From Prauserella salsuginis (GTDB lineage: Bacteria; Actinomycetota; Actinomycetes; Mycobacteriales; Pseudonocardiaceae): DNA of 64,000 nt. The position numbers and the translations under genes are program-made. The notes under the pieces were generated by a model, which was not told the origin of the DNA, made no database searches, and worked only from the letters and a program-made list of their open reading frames with translations. Numbering within the stretch: the first letter of the stretch is position 1; every line of letters begins with the position of its first letter. The DNA lies in the NCBI RefSeq assembly GCF_024648885.1, contig NZ_JANBBF010000012.1, positions 372,001 to 436,000 of the forward strand, written 5' to 3'. This document shows positions 51,551 to 59,761 of the stretch, one piece after another.

Positions 51551-53017
51551 TCAGTGACCGTGGCCGCCCGCGGCCGAACTCGACTTGTGCTTGCTCAACA
51601 GCAGCGATGTCGCGACCGCGATCAGCCCGATGGCGCCGGCGATCATGAACGCGACGCGCAGTCCGTCCGCATCGGGGCCTGTGGAGCCGGCACCGCTGGC
51701 GACCGCGGCGACGGTCACGAACACCGCGGTGCCGAGGGCGCCGGCGACCTGCTGCAGTGTCGCGAGGATGGCGCTGCCGTGCGAGTGCAGGTGTTCGGTC
51801 AGCGAGCCGAGCGCCTGCGTCATCAGCGGGGTCATCATCAGCGCCAGCCCGATCATCATGATCACGTGGTAGATCACGACCGTCGTGATGGCCGAGCCGT
51901 GGCCGAGCGTGGTGAACAGCCACAGTCCGGTCGCCATGGCGACCGTGCCGGGAATGACCAGCGGTCGCGGACCGATGCGGTCGTACAGCGACCCCACCGG
52001 CCTGCCCAGCAGTCCGAGTGCGAGGCCGCCTGGCAGCACGGCGAGCCCGCTCTCGAACGCCGACGCGTCGAGCACCGTCTGCAAGTACAGCGGCAGCATG
52101 ATGGAGGCGACCCCGAGCAGGCACATGAACAGCAGGCCGGTCAGCGTGAGCGAGACGACGAAGTCGCGGGACTCGAACGGGCGCAGGTCCAGCAGCGCGC
52201 GGTCGCGGCGCTGCAGCCTCAGCTGCCGCCAGACGAACACCGAGAGCACCGCCAGGCCGCCGAGGATGGGCACCAGCGGCGGCACGGCGTGGCCGCCTCC
52301 GCCTTCACCGATCGAGGACAGGCCGTACAGCAGGCCGCCGAAGCCGAGCGCCGAGAGGATCACCGACAGCACATCGAGCGGCACCTTCCGGGTTTCGCTG
52401 TCCAGCCGCAGCCAGCGCGCGCCGATCAGCAGCGCCGCGATCGCCAGCGGCAGCACCAGCCAGAACATCCAGCGCCAGCCGAGGCCGGACAGGATCGCAC
52501 CGCCGATGGTGGGCCCGAGCGCCGGCGCCACCGCGATCACGATGCCGATCGTGCCCATCATCGAGCCGCGGCGGTTCTCCGGGATGAGTCGCATGACCGA
52601 GGTCATCAGCAGCGGGATCATCACGGCGGTGCCGCACGCCTGCACGACCCGCCCCGCGAGCAGGATCGGGAAGCCGGGTGCGAGCGCCGACAGCAGCGTG
52701 CCCGCACTGAACGAGGTGAGCGAGGCGAGGAACACCTGCCTCGGGGTGAAGCGTTCGAGCAGGAACCCGGTGGTCGGGATGACCACGGCCATGGTCAGCA
52801 GGAATCCGCTGGTCACCCACTGGGCTGTGGTCGTCGCGACGCCGAGCTCCTGGCTCAGCTGCCGCAGTGCCACGCTCAGGATCGTCTCGTTCAGGATCAT
52901 CACGAAGGCGGATGCGACGAGCACGCCGATCAGCAGCAGTGCCTTCGGGTCCACCGCCTGCCGATCCTGCTGCCCGGGCTCCGCCGTGTGGGTGCCGGTC
53001 TGGGCAGTGTCGGTCAT
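51551..53017 (-). CDS. DHA2-family (EmrB/QacA) multidrug exporter
   Basis: 488 aa; ATG 53015-53017 with GAGGGGG 5 nt upstream. Fourteen membrane segments; motif D1-like LNETILSVALRQLSQELG in the first helix, the loop FTPRQVFLAS, motif C APALGPTIGGAIL in helix 5. Proton-driven drug export. The C-terminus is His/Gly-rich (AAGGHGH). Its regulator is not evident; the next gene is divergent and unrelated. Confidence 0.9.
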   Translation of the reverse strand: MTDTAQTGTHTAEPGQQDRQAVDPKALLLIGVLVASAFVMILNETILSVALRQLSQELGVATTTAQWVTSGFLLTMAVVIPTTGFLLERFTPRQVFLASLTSFSAGTLLSALAPGFPILLAGRVVQACGTAVMIPLLMTSVMRLIPENRRGSMMGTIGIVIAVAPALGPTIGGAILSGLGWRWMFWLVLPLAIAALLIGARWLRLDSETRKVPLDVLSVILSALGFGGLLYGLSSIGEGGGGHAVPPLVPILGGLAVLSVFVWRQLRLQRRDRALLDLRPFESRDFVVSLTLTGLLFMCLLGVASIMLPLYLQTVLDASAFESGLAVLPGGLALGLLGRPVGSLYDRIGPRPLVIPGTVAMATGLWLFTTLGHGSAITTVVIYHVIMMIGLALMMTPLMTQALGSLTEHLHSHGSAILATLQQVAGALGTAVFVTVAAVASGAGSTGPDADGLRVAFMIAGAIGLIAVATSLLLSKHKSSSAAGGHGH

Positions 53018-53375
53018 ACATCCCCCTCGTGAACTGGCGTGTTCGGTGGACCGGGCGTGCTCGGCGTGCCGGAGCGCGTGGCGGTTCACTCGGGCCGGAC
53101 GATGCCGTCGGTCCGGGGTGTCCGGCGACCGGCTCGGCTCGGCGGGAGTTGGCGCCGCCGGTGGTGGCTGACACGGCTCACCCGGCGCAGGTCCCGAGTC
53201 TAGATTGGCACACCGACAAAATCCGCTGCGAACGAGTTTCGCCCACAGCGGACGGCCGGTGACGTGTGTCTCAGCCGTGATCACGACTCGCGGTCGCGCT
53301 GGTCCACAGTGGACGCGACGCGATGCCGCTCGGACGGACCTTGTCCGGCCTGCGAGGCGGTGCTAAGAAACCCGG
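53018..53375. promoter_or_regulatory. Divergent intergenic region (358 bp), exporter / VanX-like
   Basis: No gene is supported here. On the exporter side a small AT-rich pocket at about 53197-53220 contains TAGACT (reverse strand) as a possible -10. GTCCACAGTGGAC at 53303-53315 is a perfect 6+1+6 palindrome. TTGTCC (53341-53346), a 17-bp spacer and TAAGAA (53364-53369) form a promoter for the VanX-like gene, whose ATG is 6 nt further on. Confidence 0.5.
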
Positions 53376-54212
53376 ATGATGCTGAGTCTGTGGCGAGAAC
53401 GTCAATGGCGGAAGCGCGGGGTCGTCGGTGTGCTGGTCGGTGTCCTGCTGGGCGGAGCGATGCTGGGCGGAGTGCCCGCCGGTGCCGCCGGCACCCAGGG
53501 CGACGATCGCGCACCGGAGTCGTTCGTCGCGCTGAGTGATGTCGATCCGACAATCCGGCACGACATCCGGTACGAGACGGCACACAACTTCGTCGGCCGC
53601 CGGGTGCTCGGCTACCAGGAACCGCTGTGCCTGCTCACCCGCGAGACCGCGGAGGCACTACGCGAGGTTCAGCGCGCGGCGCTCGCACGGGGCTACACGC
53701 TCAAGGTCTACGACTGCTTCCGGCCGCAGCGTTCGGTCGACGACTTCGTCCGCTGGGCTCAGCAGGACGGAAACGCGCGGATGCGCGACGAGTTCTACCC
53801 GCGGATCGAGAAGTCGCGGCTGTTCCCCGAGGGTTACATCGCCGAGCGGTCGGGGCACAGCAGGGGCAGCACCGTCGATCTGACCCTCGTCGAACTGCCG
53901 GCCCAGCCGCAGCGCTCCTACCGGCCGGGTGAGCCACTCACCGAGTGCTTCGCACCGGAAGGGGAGCGGTTCCCCGACAATTCGATCGACATGGGCACCG
54001 GCTACGACTGCTTCGACGAGCTGGCTGCCACGGAGGCACCCGGCGTCGGGGACGAGGCTCGGGCGAACCGGTTCCTGTTGCGCGGGCTGATGGCCGACGC
54101 CGGGTTCTCGAACTACCCGCTCGAATGGTGGCACTTCACGCTCGACGACGAGCCGTATCCGGACACCTACTTCGACTTCCCCGTCGCGCGGAGGTCGCTG
54201 ACCGCCGACTGA
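53376..54212 (+). CDS. Secreted VanX-like D-Ala-D-Ala dipeptidase
   Basis: 278 aa. The start has no Shine-Dalgarno but sits 6 nt after a -10 box, so leaderless initiation at ATG 53376 (or 53379) is likely. A signal peptide covers about residues 1-38. Zinc ligands of the VanX family: SGHSRGSTVD (SxHxxGxxxD) near 168 and EWWHF (ExxH) near 252; YDCFRPQRSVDDFV contains the substrate-positioning Arg. It removes D-Ala-D-Ala or trims peptidoglycan peptides outside the membrane. No vanH/vanA genes are near, so a recycling or remodelling role is more likely than glycopeptide resistance. Confidence 0.87.
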   Translation: MMLSLWRERQWRKRGVVGVLVGVLLGGAMLGGVPAGAAGTQGDDRAPESFVALSDVDPTIRHDIRYETAHNFVGRRVLGYQEPLCLLTRETAEALREVQRAALARGYTLKVYDCFRPQRSVDDFVRWAQQDGNARMRDEFYPRIEKSRLFPEGYIAERSGHSRGSTVDLTLVELPAQPQRSYRPGEPLTECFAPEGERFPDNSIDMGTGYDCFDELAATEAPGVGDEARANRFLLRGLMADAGFSNYPLEWWHFTLDDEPYPDTYFDFPVARRSLTAD

Positions 54213-54257
54213 CTGCCGGCGTGAGCCGGGACCGGCCCGGCACGTCGCGTCGCACAC

Positions 54258-54296
54258 GTCGGGGGCTAATGGCACGCGGTGCCGTTAGCCCCCGAC
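54258..54296. terminator. Terminator hairpin that carries a TetR-type operator
   Basis: An 18-bp stem (54258-54275 with 54279-54296, one mismatch) has a 3-nt loop. Its inner 21 bp, TAATGGCAC-GCG-GTGCCGTTA (54267-54287), have the same layout as the operator upstream of the TetR gene (55388-55408). Confidence 0.7.
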
Positions 54297-54360
54297 ACGT
54301 GTTCGGCGCCCTTCCGTCGTGGGCCAGCGGAGCCGACCGGTGCGGGCTCCATGCCGGATC

Positions 54361-55359
54361 TCAACCCGTACCGGTGTCAGTCGGTGCGCTCGTCGTGCCG
54401 GCCGTACCCGCTGTGTCGGCGGCGGCGTCGGTGAGTGCGGCGTTGATCCGCCGGACGAGTTCGTCGGCCGGCACCGAGGTGTGGAGCACGGCCACCACGG
54501 GTTCGGCTGCATCCGCCCGGGTCTCGCCGCCGGCGGGCTCCGAGGGTGATTGCGCTGCCGGGTGCTTCTGGGATGGGTGTTCCCGTTCCTCCGCGGGCCG
54601 GTCCGGGGAGACGGTCTCCTGCCGGTCGGGGCCGACGGTGTCGGAGGCGCCGGTCGTATAGGGCGGGTTCGCCTGTCGGACCATGGCGAACGCCCGGTCG
54701 GCGAGGCGGTGTGCGTCCACCTCGCCGTCGCTGTGCAGCCACTGGCGCAGCACGTGGTTGTGGGCCGCCGCCACGGCCGCGCCGATGATGGGGGCGCGCA
54801 TGTCGGCCGCTGGGTCTCCCGCCGCGTGCAGGCGCCCGCGCAGGAAGCGGGTGAACACCCGCTGGTACCGGTCCACGCTCGCGACCTCCTTGTCCCGAAG
54901 GGAGGTCACGGTGCGGGTGAGCCGGTAGCGCTTCAGGGACACGTCCGGGTCGGCGAGGTACGAGTCGAGGACGAGCCGGACCGCTCGGCACACCACGTCG
55001 ACCGGCGCCTCCGCGGCGGGATCGGATTCGGCGAGGGTGCGTTCGATGTCGGCGAGCAGCTCGTCGTGGTTGGGGAAGATCGAGTCTTCCTTGGACCGGA
55101 AATAGCGGAAGAACGTACGCCTGCCGACCCCTGCGGCCGCCGCGATGTCGTCCACGGTCGTCGTGTCGTAGCCGTGGGCGAGGAACAGGTCGATCGCCGC
55201 GCGCGTGATGCTCCGCCGCACCTTGCGCCTGCCCGCGGCGGTACGCCCGGCGCGGGGGCGCGGGGAGTCCGGTTCCAGTGATGCGGCCTGTGTTGCGGCG
55301 GGCCGCGCCGGCGGCGAGGCCCGCGAAGACGGCGACGGCGATGACGCGGTGGCGGCCAT
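54361..55359 (-). CDS. TetR-family transcriptional regulator
   Basis: 332 aa, long for the family because of a disordered N-terminus of about 40 residues and a Pro/Thr/Asp-rich C-terminal part (from about 225). DNA-binding helices lie at 45-95 (ITRAAIDLFLAHGYDTTTVDDI, AAGVGRRTFFRYFRSKED, quoted in pieces). ATG 55357-55359 is 7 nt after TATCTT (55367-55372), again a leaderless layout, which supports this start. Operator-like palindromes flank the gene on both sides. Probable ligand: acyl-CoA or another hydrophobic compound, by resemblance only. Confidence 0.88.
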   Translation of the reverse strand: MAATASSPSPSSRASPPARPAATQAASLEPDSPRPRAGRTAAGRRKVRRSITRAAIDLFLAHGYDTTTVDDIAAAAGVGRRTFFRYFRSKEDSIFPNHDELLADIERTLAESDPAAEAPVDVVCRAVRLVLDSYLADPDVSLKRYRLTRTVTSLRDKEVASVDRYQRVFTRFLRGRLHAAGDPAADMRAPIIGAAVAAAHNHVLRQWLHSDGEVDAHRLADRAFAMVRQANPPYTTGASDTVGPDRQETVSPDRPAEEREHPSQKHPAAQSPSEPAGGETRADAAEPVVAVLHTSVPADELVRRINAALTDAAADTAGTAGTTSAPTDTGTG

Positions 55360-55387
55360 GGCGGGAAAGATACCAGGAATCCCTTGC

Positions 55388-55408
55388 TAACGGCACTCAG
55401 TGCCACTA
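55388..55408. promoter_or_regulatory. TetR-type operator TAACGGCAC-TCA-GTGCCACTA
   Basis: GGCAC and GTGCC are separated by 3 bp, with TAA and CTA flanks. It is 28 bp upstream of the TetR start and 46 bp upstream of the divergent gene at 55455. A second site of the same form lies past the 3' end of the TetR gene. Confidence 0.6.
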
Positions 55409-55454
55409 GCGTGAGAATGTACGTGGAGCGACGACGCACCGCAGGAGGACCGCG

Positions 55455-55937
55455 ATGACCCTCGAACTGGACGAGTCCCAGGGCACCCGTCCCGACTACC
55501 GCGGCACGTACGGCTGGCCCGTCGAACAGCACGCGGGCGGGCAGCGGCTGATCACCGGCTCCGGGGTCGCAGCCGTCGTCGTGCCGCGCGCACTGTCCGA
55601 CACGGTCCTGGCGGACCTGCGGAAACTCGACTGCGCCGGTCCCGCTCTCGCGCTACCGACCAGGCGGGAGCGCGTCACGGTGCTGCTGGCCGAGGCGGAC
55701 GACTTCGGCACGATGCAGCAGCCGCTCCCCGGTGGGATCCGCGTGCTGCCCGCCGGATCGGTCGTGCCCCTGCCGGACGGCAGGCACGAATGTGCGGCCC
55801 GGTGGCTCGTCGCTCCGGATGCGGCCCGGCGCTGGCTGCCGAGCCTCGGCGCGGTGCTCGCGGCCGTTTCATCGGTGCCCGTCGGCGGACGCGGATCGGC
55901 CGAACACGGCATCCCGCGCGAACTGCTCAGCTGGTGA
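55455..55937 (+). CDS. Uncharacterised protein, similar to the N-terminal part of DNA primase/polymerase-like actinobacterial proteins
   Basis: 160 aa; ATG 55455 with AGGAGG. Single alpha/beta domain: RGTYGWPVEQHAGGQRLI, GVAAVVVPRALSDTVLADL, AGPALALPTRRERVTVLLAE, and a Pro/Gly-rich LPGGIRVLPAGSVVPLPDG. This strand pattern occurs in small actinobacterial proteins annotated near the bifunctional primase/polymerase N-terminal domain; catalytic acidic residues are not evident, so I make no functional claim. It is divergent from the TetR gene and shares its operator region. Confidence 0.5.
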   Translation: MTLELDESQGTRPDYRGTYGWPVEQHAGGQRLITGSGVAAVVVPRALSDTVLADLRKLDCAGPALALPTRRERVTVLLAEADDFGTMQQPLPGGIRVLPAGSVVPLPDGRHECAARWLVAPDAARRWLPSLGAVLAAVSSVPVGGRGSAEHGIPRELLSW

Positions 55938-55942
55938 CGTGG

Positions 55943-55968
55943 CCGTCCGGCCTGCGCCGGCCGGACGG
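55943..55968 (+). terminator. Hairpin after the gene at 55455
   Basis: CCGTCCGGCC (55943-55952) pairs perfectly with GGCCGGACGG (55959-55968), 5 bp after the stop codon. Confidence 0.65.
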
Positions 55969-56058
55969 AGATCGCACCCACCCCTACCCGGAGCCCCGGG
56001 TCGTCCGCGGTCCCGCGGCGTCTCGCCGACGGCTCGTCGCGACCGAGGGCGCGTGACC

Positions 56059-56106
56059 GACGAGGAGGCGGCCCACCGGGTGACCCCGGCGGACCGCCTC
56101 CTCGTC
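56059..56106 (-). terminator. Hairpin after the M23 peptidase gene
   Basis: GACGAGGAGGCGG (56059-56071) pairs perfectly with CCGCCTCCTCGTC (56094-56106) over 13 bp, and the loop has a further CCGGG/CCCGG-type stem. It lies 26 bp past the M23 stop. Confidence 0.7.
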
Positions 56107-56132
56107 CGAGCGCCCGTGCAGCAGGCCGGGTC

Positions 56133-57161
56133 TCAGATGTCCACGCCGCGGCTGCGCAGCCACGGCAGCGGATCGATCTTGTTGCCGTTCTCGTGGATCT
56201 CGAAGTGCAGGTGCGGACCGGTCGACTGACCGCGGTTGCCCATCGTGGCGATCTGCTCGCCCACGGCGACCTGCTGGCCCACCGACACGGTCGCCTGGTC
56301 GATGTGGCCGTACACCGAGATCAGACCGTCGGAGTGCTGCACGCGCACCCACATGCCGAAACCGCTCGCCGGGCCGGCGTCGATCACCTCACCCGGCAGC
56401 GTCGAGTGGATCGGCGTGCCGATGCTGTTGGCGATGTCGATCCCGTAGTGGACCGTGCCCCATCGGGCGCCGTATTCGGAGGTCAGCTCGCCCTCGGCGG
56501 GCTTGGCGGCACCGCCGGTGCTGACCTGTGCGGTGGCAGCCGAGAGCCGGTCGATCTCGGACTGCGCCTCCTGCTTCTTGGCCTTCGCCGCCCCGAAGGC
56601 GCGCTGCGCCTCCGTTTTCGCCGACTCCGCCGCCTGTTCGTTGCTGGACGCTTCGCGCAGGGCTGCGGTGGCCTCGCGCTGCGAGGCACGCCGTTTGTCG
56701 AGCGCGGCACGCATCCGGTCGAGGACGCTGAGCTGATCGTCGCTGATCGCGTTCAGCAGCGACGAGCGCTCCAGCATCTCGGTCGCGCTCTCCGCTCCGA
56801 GGTAGGCCGAGATCGAGCCGACCGTGCTGCCCTGCCGGAAGCTCGCGGAGGCGAACCGGTCGACGTCGCCGCGCATGCCGCGCACGCGTGCGGCCGCGGA
56901 CTCCGCCGCGCCGCTGGCCTGCTCGGCACGCTCGCGGGCCTGTGTCGCGGCCTGCTGCGTGCGCTCGTGTTTGCGCTGTGCGTCGCTGTAACGCTGGTAG
57001 GTCTCGGCCAGTGCGGCCTGGGCCTCGCTCAGTTGATTGCGCGCGGCCTCCAGGTCGCCGGGGGACTCCTGGCCCTGGACCGGGGTGGTCGGGGCGATGA
57101 CCAGCGCCAGTGTTGCCAGCGCCACGGCCGCCGCCCGGCTGAGCGCGTGGGGCGCACTCAT
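56133..57161 (-). CDS. Secreted M23 (LytM-type) peptidoglycan endopeptidase with coiled coil
   Basis: 342 aa; ATG 57159-57161. Signal peptide about 1-32 (AAAVALATLALVIAPTTPVQG). Residues 35-215 are a long Ala/Glu/Gln-rich coiled coil (EAQAALAETYQRYSDAQRKH...), as in RipA/EnvC-like proteins. The M23 domain at 225-342 has the zinc ligands HYGIDIA (HxxxD) and HLHFE (HxH). It cleaves cross-link peptides or regulates other cell-wall hydrolases during division or growth. I looked for a cyclic di-AMP riboswitch upstream and did not recognise one. Confidence 0.9.
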   Translation of the reverse strand: MSAPHALSRAAAVALATLALVIAPTTPVQGQESPGDLEAARNQLSEAQAALAETYQRYSDAQRKHERTQQAATQARERAEQASGAAESAAARVRGMRGDVDRFASASFRQGSTVGSISAYLGAESATEMLERSSLLNAISDDQLSVLDRMRAALDKRRASQREATAALREASSNEQAAESAKTEAQRAFGAAKAKKQEAQSEIDRLSAATAQVSTGGAAKPAEGELTSEYGARWGTVHYGIDIANSIGTPIHSTLPGEVIDAGPASGFGMWVRVQHSDGLISVYGHIDQATVSVGQQVAVGEQIATMGNRGQSTGPHLHFEIHENGNKIDPLPWLRSRGVDI

Positions 57162-57370
57162 GCGGGGTCTCCAATTGTGTTGTCGGACGCGCCGGGGGAC
57201 ACGCGTCACTCGGGTCGGGGAGGGCACCGAGAATGCGCACTCGGACGGGCGGGGTCCAGCGCCTTTGAGAAACACCACAACGGTTCGATCACGGGAACGC
57301 CTCGATCCGACACCCGGTGATCACGGATATGCGCACCGTGCCGGTCACGGGCCGGTGTCGACGCGCGGCC

Positions 57371-58441
57371 TCAACCGCCGGAAGGCCGGTGCGCGTCGGC
57401 TGCACCGGCGAGAGGTTCGGTGTGCACCGTCGCGGCGGTCAATCGGGGGACGGCTGCCATGAGTGCGCGTTCGACCTCGTGGGAGATCGCATGCGCGGAC
57501 GTGACGTCGAGCGTGCCATCCACGGCCACGTCCAATTCGGCCCGGAGGCTGTGGCCCAGCCAGCGCACGCGCACCTGCCGGACGGCCTCGACCCCCGACA
57601 CCGCGGCCGCGGTGTGTTCGACGCGTTCGGTGACGTCGGGCTCGACGGCGTCCATGAGCCTGCCCAGTACCTCCCGTGCGGCGCCGCGAAGCACGGCGAG
57701 GATCGCGACCGTGATGAGCAGGCCGATGATCGGATCGGCCAGCGGGAATCCGGCCATGCTGCCGAGCGCGCCGATGACGACGGCCAGCGAGGTGAACCCG
57801 TCGGTCCTGGCGTGCAGCCCGTCGGCGACCAGCGCTGCGGACCCGATCTCCCTTCCGATGCGGATCCGGTAGCGGGCGACGAGTTCGTTGCCCGCGAAGC
57901 CCGCGAGACCCGCGATCATCGCCACCCAGGCATGGGTCATGGGCTGCGGGTCGAACAGCCTGCTCACGGATTCGTATCCGGCGAGTGCCGCCGAGGCGGC
58001 GATGAGTGCGACCACGACGATGCCCGCGAGGTCCTCGGCGCGGCCGAAGCCGTAGGTGTACCGGCGCGAGGCCGCGCGCCTGCCCAGCACGAACGCGATG
58101 GCCAAGGGGATCGACGTCAGGGCGTCGGCGAAGTTGTGGATCGTGTCGCTCAGCAGCGCCACGGACCCGGTGATCAGCACGATGCCGAGCTGGATCACGG
58201 CGGTGAGCATGAGGCCGGCGAACGACCACGCGAGGGCGCGCAGACCCTTCGTGCTCGTTTCGAGCGCGGTGTCGACGCGGTCGGCGGAATCGTGGCTGTG
58301 CGGCGTCACCAGGTGCCGCAGCCGGGACGCGATACTTCCGCCGTGCCCGTGCCCGTGCCCGTGCCCGTGCCCGTGCCCGTGCCCGTGCCCGTGCGGGTGG
58401 TCGTGCTCGTCGGGTCCGTGGGGTGTGTGCTGACGTGTCAC
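57371..58441 (-). CDS. CDF-family zinc/cation efflux transporter
   Basis: 356 aa from GTG 58439-58441, 6 nt after its -10 box (leaderless). The N-terminus has a His-Gly repeat (HG x 8-9) that can bind metal. Six membrane helices follow, with the transport-site HxxxD in helix 2 (SDTIHNFADAL) and HxxxD in helix 5 (DGLHARTDGFTSL), then a cytoplasmic domain of about 85 aa (VRQVRVRWLGHSLRAELDVAV). Exports Zn2+ (possibly Co/Cd) by proton exchange. Divergent from an ArsR-type regulator with a palindrome in the shared promoter. Confidence 0.92.
   Translation of the reverse strand: MTRQHTPHGPDEHDHPHGHGHGHGHGHGHGHGHGGSIASRLRHLVTPHSHDSADRVDTALETSTKGLRALAWSFAGLMLTAVIQLGIVLITGSVALLSDTIHNFADALTSIPLAIAFVLGRRAASRRYTYGFGRAEDLAGIVVVALIAASAALAGYESVSRLFDPQPMTHAWVAMIAGLAGFAGNELVARYRIRIGREIGSAALVADGLHARTDGFTSLAVVIGALGSMAGFPLADPIIGLLITVAILAVLRGAAREVLGRLMDAVEPDVTERVEHTAAAVSGVEAVRQVRVRWLGHSLRAELDVAVDGTLDVTSAHAISHEVERALMAAVPRLTAATVHTEPLAGAADAHRPSGG
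58343..58390 (-). repeat. Hexanucleotide tandem repeat, 8 x GTGCCC
   Basis: Eight exact copies of GTGCCC (GGGCAC on the coding strand) encode the Gly-His run in the CDF transporter. Frame is kept whatever the copy number, so the metal-binding tail can vary. Confidence 0.9.
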
Positions 58442-58447
58442 AGGATC

Positions 58448-58476
58448 ACTATCTGCGTACTCACGCAGATAAGCAA
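58448..58476 (-). promoter_or_regulatory. CDF transporter promoter with ArsR operator in the spacer
   Basis: On the reverse strand, TTGCTT (58471-58476), 17 bp and GATAGT (58448-58453) form the promoter; the GTG start follows 6 nt later. TATCTGCGT-ACTC-ACGCAGATA (58450-58471), a perfect 9+4+9 dyad, fills the spacer and touches both boxes. A bound ArsR dimer would block RNA polymerase directly. Confidence 0.65.
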
Positions 58477-58499
58477 GTGCGCAACCAAATGACGTGACG

Positions 58500-58505
58500 T
58501 ACCGT
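58500..58505 (+). promoter_or_regulatory. -10 box of the ArsR gene
   Basis: TACCGT is followed by 7 nt and ATG 58513, with no Shine-Dalgarno sequence; probably leaderless. No clear -35 box. The ArsR dyad lies 29 bp upstream, so autoregulation would be weaker than control of the transporter. Confidence 0.4.
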
Positions 58506-58512
58506 GTTGCGT

Positions 58513-58887
58513 ATGCACAGTTCCGTGCCCGATTTCGACATGCCGAACGACGAGCAGGTCAACCTGGCCGCGGAGTCGTTCCGGCTGCTCGCCGACCCGA
58601 CGCGGATCAAGGTGCTCTGGGCGTTGCTGCAGGGCGAGTCGTCGGTCGCTTGCCTGGCCGAGCTGGCGGGCGCCGCCCCGACGGCCGTCAGTCAGCATCT
58701 GGCCAAGCTGCGGCTCGCGGGCCTGGTCACGGGTCGGCGCGAAGGTACGTTCGTCTACTACTCGGCTGCCAACAACCACGTGCGCGGGTTACTGGCGCAG
58801 GCGCTGTTCCACGCCGACCACATCGACCGGGACCTGCCGCCCGCAGCCGACCCCGCCGCGGACAACGCGCACCACGCGGTGTCCTGA
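58513..58887 (+). CDS. ArsR/SmtB-family metal-sensing repressor
   Basis: 124 aa; ATG 58513 (GTG 58504 is an alternative). Winged helix at residues 20-95 (ESFRLLADPTRIKVLWALL, LAGAAPTAVSQHLAKLRLAGLV, REGTFVYYSAANNHVRGLL). His residues in the last helix (LFHADHIDRD) and near the C-terminus (DNAHHAVS) fit an alpha-5-type Zn site like that of SmtB/CzrA. It should release the CDF promoter when zinc is bound. Confidence 0.9.
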   Translation: MHSSVPDFDMPNDEQVNLAAESFRLLADPTRIKVLWALLQGESSVACLAELAGAAPTAVSQHLAKLRLAGLVTGRREGTFVYYSAANNHVRGLLAQALFHADHIDRDLPPAADPAADNAHHAVS

Positions 58888-58993
58888 CCGGGCCGGAACT
58901 GCCGGCGTTGCCGGGTCGCGGTGAGCGCCCGGCGTCATGGGGATCGCGTGACGGCTCGCCGGTCGGAACCGCGCCCCGTGGCACGGCGCTGCA

Positions 58994-59761
58994 TCAGTGT
59001 CCCGACATGCCACCGTCGACGGCGAGGGTGGAACCCGTGATGTACGACGAGGCCGGGCTCGCGAGGAAGACGACCGCCGTGTCGAGTTCGCGCTGCTCGC
59101 CCAGCCTGCCGAGCGTGGCGGTCTGCCGGACGAACGGCAGTAGCTTCTCTTCCGGGATCTCGGCGGTCATCTCGCTGACGAAATAGCCCGGTGCGATCGC
59201 GTTGACGCGGATGCCCCTGCGGCCCGACCACTGCTGGGAAAGGTCGCGGGTCAGTCCGATGACGCCCGCCTTGCTGGCGGCGTAGGAGGCCTGCGGGGCG
59301 AACGACTTGATCAGGCCGAGCACGCTCGCGATGTTGACGATGCTCGAGCCGGACTCCATTCGCTTCGCGCACGCCTGGGCGGCCAGGTAGGCGCCGCTGA
59401 GGTTGACGTCGACGACCCTGCGGAACTCCTCCGGGTCCTCCCTGAGGGCCGGGACGGCGGTGCCGACGCCGGCGTTGTTGATCAGCACGTCGATGCGGCC
59501 GAACTCGTCGACCGCCGCGGCCGCCATCGCCTCGACACTGGTCGCGTCGGCGACGTCGGTGGCGACCGTGAGTGCGCGCCTGCCGGTTTCGCGCACCCGC
59601 TCGGCCGTCTCGGCGAGGCGGCCGGTGCGCCGGGCCGCGAGGACCACGTCGGCCCCGGCCTCCGCGAGGGCGACGGCGAACCCCGCGCCCAGGCCCGAGC
59701 TCGCTCCTGTCACCACGGCGACCTTGTCGTCCAGGCGGAACAGATCCAGCACGCCGCTCAT
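58994..59761 (-). CDS. Short-chain dehydrogenase/reductase (FabG-like)
   Basis: 255 aa; ATG 59759-59761 overlaps the upstream kinase stop. TGASSGLGAGFA, NNAGVG, Tyr-x3-Lys in SYAASKAGV and the C-terminal STLAVDGGMSGH are all standard. Last gene of a kinase / acyl-CoA dehydrogenase operon, so it likely handles a hydroxyacyl or ketoacyl-CoA intermediate. Confidence 0.88.
   Translation of the reverse strand: MSGVLDLFRLDDKVAVVTGASSGLGAGFAVALAEAGADVVLAARRTGRLAETAERVRETGRRALTVATDVADATSVEAMAAAAVDEFGRIDVLINNAGVGTAVPALREDPEEFRRVVDVNLSGAYLAAQACAKRMESGSSIVNIASVLGLIKSFAPQASYAASKAGVIGLTRDLSQQWSGRRGIRVNAIAPGYFVSEMTAEIPEEKLLPFVRQTATLGRLGEQRELDTAVVFLASPASSYITGSTLAVDGGMSGH

Noticed and set aside
53376-54212. 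Vancomycin-resistance cluster
   Set aside because: Only a VanX-like peptidase is present; no vanH, vanA-type ligase or vanRS two-component genes adjoin it.
57162-57370. Cyclic di-AMP riboswitch upstream of the M23 peptidase
   Set aside because: Such riboswitches often precede actinobacterial wall hydrolases, but I could not recognise the conserved motif in this leader.
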